Source of the DNA: Burkholderiales bacterium
Lineage (GTDB): Bacteria > Pseudomonadota > Gammaproteobacteria > Burkholderiales > CAIKXV01
Assembly: GCA_019751575.1 (NCBI GenBank)
Contig: JAIENF010000260.1
Span: 1-16,126 of the forward strand
DNA: 16,126 bases
Reading direction: 5' to 3'
The notes under the pieces are model-generated. The model saw only the letters and a program-made list of their open reading frames with translations. It ran no database searches and was not told the origin of the DNA. The translations under genes were made by a program, and so were the position numbers. Positions 14,824 to 16,126 of the stretch are shown here, one piece after another (positions within the stretch are counted from its first letter, which is position 1; the number at the start of each line of letters is the position of its first letter).

Positions 14824-15309
14824 ATGTCCCGCCTGCGCCACATCGCCCTCAGCGTCCCCGATCCCTGGAAGGCCGCCGAGTTCTACATGCAGGCGTTCGG
14901 CATGAAGAAGGTCGGCGAGACGGATTCGTCGCTGGCCCGCGGCGTGTACCTGACCGACGGCTTCATCAACATGGCGCTGCTCAACTACAAGTCGGACGAA
15001 GCGGCCGGCGAAGAGCGCGGCAAGGACTATGTCGGCATCCACCACTTCGGCTTCTGGGTCGACGACGTCGAACAGACGGTGAAGGACGTCGAGGCGGCCG
15101 GCGGCAAGTACTACATGGGCGAAGTGCCCACGCTCAGCAACATCTTCTACGAAGTGAAGGTGCGCGACCCGCACGGCGTGATCATCGACACCACCGCCCA
15201 CGGCTGGGGTGGCGCGTCCAAGGACGGCACCGGGCAGGACGTGCACGTGAAGCTGCGGCACGAAGGCCTCGTCGCCGACCGCGCCGGCCTCCCCGAAAAA
15301 GTCGGCTGA
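14824..15309 (+). CDS. VOC-superfamily protein (glyoxalase/extradiol dioxygenase fold)
   Basis: This 161-residue protein has two beta-alpha-beta-beta-beta modules of the vicinal oxygen chelate fold. Module 1 begins RHIALSVPDPWKAAEFYMQAFG (core HIALSVPD, H6) and module 2 begins IHHFGFWVDDVEQTVKDVE (core IHHFGFWVDD). The usual acidic metal ligand at the end of module 1 appears to be replaced (NMALLNY), and module 2 ends DPHGVIIDTT with Asp where Glu is common. The metal site is therefore uncertain. The ATG at 14824 has AGGAGA upstream, preferred over the in-frame Met at 14755. It could act as an isomerase, hydratase or ring-cleavage enzyme on a pathway product; no specific function can be assigned. 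Confidence 0.82.
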   Translation: MSRLRHIALSVPDPWKAAEFYMQAFGMKKVGETDSSLARGVYLTDGFINMALLNYKSDEAAGEERGKDYVGIHHFGFWVDDVEQTVKDVEAAGGKYYMGEVPTLSNIFYEVKVRDPHGVIIDTTAHGWGGASKDGTGQDVHVKLRHEGLVADRAGLPEKVG

Positions 15310-15409
15310 GACAATCCGGGTCAGAGACGATTTTCCGGGCAATCCGGGTCAGAGACGATTTTCCGTTTGCCGGCAACGCCGGCAGGAAAATCGTCTCTGA
15401 CCCGGATTG
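15310..15409. repeat. REP/BIME-like element: two direct and one inverted copy of a 25-bp unit
   Basis: A 25-bp unit starting CAATCCGGGTCAGAGACG and ending ATTTTCC occurs at 15312-15336 and again at 15340-15364 (28-bp period, separated by GGG). Its exact reverse complement is at 15385-15409. Between the second copy and the inverted copy, TGCCGGC-AAC-GCCGGCA (15368-15384) forms a further 7-bp stem, so 15340-15409 folds into an almost unbroken 32-pair hairpin with only a three-base bulge. The first copy can pair with the same inverted arm as an alternative. The element fills the whole gap between two convergent genes and should act as a bidirectional transcription barrier. Units with a GGGTCAGA core of this kind recall elements mobilised by REP-associated Y1 transposases (RAYT); this link is from memory. 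Confidence 0.85.
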
Positions 15410-16126
15410 TTACTGGACGGCGTTGGCGCTCTTCAGGCTGTCGAACAGGGCACCGCGCAGCAGGAAGGCCTTGTGCAGAGCCTTGTCCTCGCAGGTTCGG
15501 CGCATCTCGTCCAGGTTCTGGCGGCGCTTGACCGGGTCGCTCTCCTCGAGCGATTTCTTGTTGCGGATGGTCTGGGCCTGCACGAAGTCGACCTGGGCCT
15601 TGCGCCGCTGGCGGGTGTAGCGGTCGAGCAGGTCGGGCGATGCGCCGTCGAAGCGGATGGCCGCCAGCTTCTCGGCCAGGTTCATCGCGTCATGGATGCC
15701 GCCGTTCATGCCCATGCCGCCGATCGGGTTGTTCACGTGCGCGCTGTCGCCGGCGAGCAGCACGCGGCCGCGGTTGAAGGTCTCGGCCACGCGCTGGTGC
15801 ACCTTGTACAGGCCGACATAGGCGATGTCGTAGTGCCCCAGGCGCGGGAAGAACTTCTGGAAGCGGGCCTGGATGCGCTCGTCGCTCAGTGCGACCTCGT
15901 CCGGCTCGCTGGCCGGCACCGGGAAGATGCCGCGCCAGATGCCGGGCTCGCCCGGGCCCTTCACCTTGAACAGGTTCAGCCACTCGTCCGGGTCGGAAAA
16001 GTAGTTGCGCGTGCAGAAGCCGGCGTCGGTGCCGAGGAAGTCGAAGGTGGTGCCGATCTTCAGGAAGCGCTCTTCCCAGGTGAAGCCCTCGAACGCGATG
16101 CCGGCCAGCTTGCGCACGGTGCTGCG
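15410..16126 (-). CDS. FAD-dependent aromatic monooxygenase, N-terminus cut by window edge
   Basis: The last 238 residues are visible; the frame is open to the right edge. The visible part starts RSTVRKLAGIAFEGFTW, typical of the segment just after the DG motif of class A flavoprotein hydroxylases, and contains the second FAD block GRVLLAGDSAHVNNPIGG (core LAGDSAH, near 15717-15771) followed by MGMNGGIHDAMNLAEKLAA. The family hydroxylates phenolic or heteroaromatic substrates with NAD(P)H and O2. The N-terminal GxGxxG and the substrate region are outside the window. The TAA stop directly abuts the repeat element at 15409. It converges with the VOC gene and probably begins a further catabolic unit to the right. 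Confidence 0.9.
   Translation of the reverse strand, partial: RSTVRKLAGIAFEGFTWEERFLKIGTTFDFLGTDAGFCTRNYFSDPDEWLNLFKVKGPGEPGIWRGIFPVPASEPDEVALSDERIQARFQKFFPRLGHYDIAYVGLYKVHQRVAETFNRGRVLLAGDSAHVNNPIGGMGMNGGIHDAMNLAEKLAAIRFDGASPDLLDRYTRQRRKAQVDFVQAQTIRNKKSLEESDPVKRRQNLDEMRRTCEDKALHKAFLLRGALFDSLKSANAVQ

Noticed and set aside
15310..15409. CRISPR array
   Set aside because: There are only two direct copies separated by three bases, plus an inverted copy; no spacers and no cas genes. A REP/BIME-like element explains it better.

Overview
The window is GC-rich and tightly packed. It carries a Bug/TctC-type periplasmic binding protein, GntR/FCD regulation and xenobiotic-type oxygenases, which together suggest a betaproteobacterium, probably Burkholderiales. 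This is inferred from gene content only. Two genes are cut by the window edges: a D-2-hydroxyacid dehydrogenase at the left and a FAD monooxygenase at the right.

Layout. (1) Positions 1-7625, minus strand: one apparent transcription unit, read from right to left. It holds a short upstream ORF, a GntR/FCD regulator, a cysteine-dioxygenase-type thiol dioxygenase, a zinc-less medium-chain reductase, a PaaI-type thioesterase, a UbiD-type prFMN decarboxylase, a RidA-family protein, the alpha and beta subunits of a Rieske ring-hydroxylating dioxygenase, and a 2-hydroxyacid dehydrogenase. Several junctions overlap or are separated by 10 bases or fewer. (2) 7564-7756: a divergent control region with a near-consensus sigma70 promoter for the regulator and two related palindromes 22 bp apart. 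(3) 7757-9555, plus: a tripartite tricarboxylate transporter-type binding protein, overlapping by one base a VanZ-like membrane protein with an extra C-terminal half. (4) 9636-10847, minus: an amidase-signature hydrolase. (5) 10917-14721, plus: a three-subunit molybdenum hydroxylase in the order large, FAD, 2Fe-2S, with ATGA overlaps at both junctions. (6) 14824-15309, plus: a VOC-fold protein. (7) 15310-15409: a REP/BIME-like element with two 28-bp-spaced direct copies and one inverted copy of a 25-bp unit, exactly filling the gap between convergent genes. (8) 15410-16126, minus: the C-terminal part of a FAD-dependent aromatic monooxygenase.

How it may work together (inference). The binding protein could capture an organic acid. 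The amidase and the molybdenum hydroxylase would unmask and hydroxylate it. The UbiD enzyme would remove a carboxylate, the Rieske dioxygenase and the FAD monooxygenase would oxygenate the ring, RidA would hydrolyse an enamine or imine, and the thioesterase, reductase and hydroxyacid dehydrogenase would handle later intermediates. This combination fits breakdown of a nitrogen-containing aromatic or heteroaromatic acid. The substrate cannot be read from the sequence, and no ring-cleavage enzyme is recognisable unless the VOC protein or the thiol-dioxygenase-like cupin does that job. I do not recognise this exact gene combination as a described pathway.
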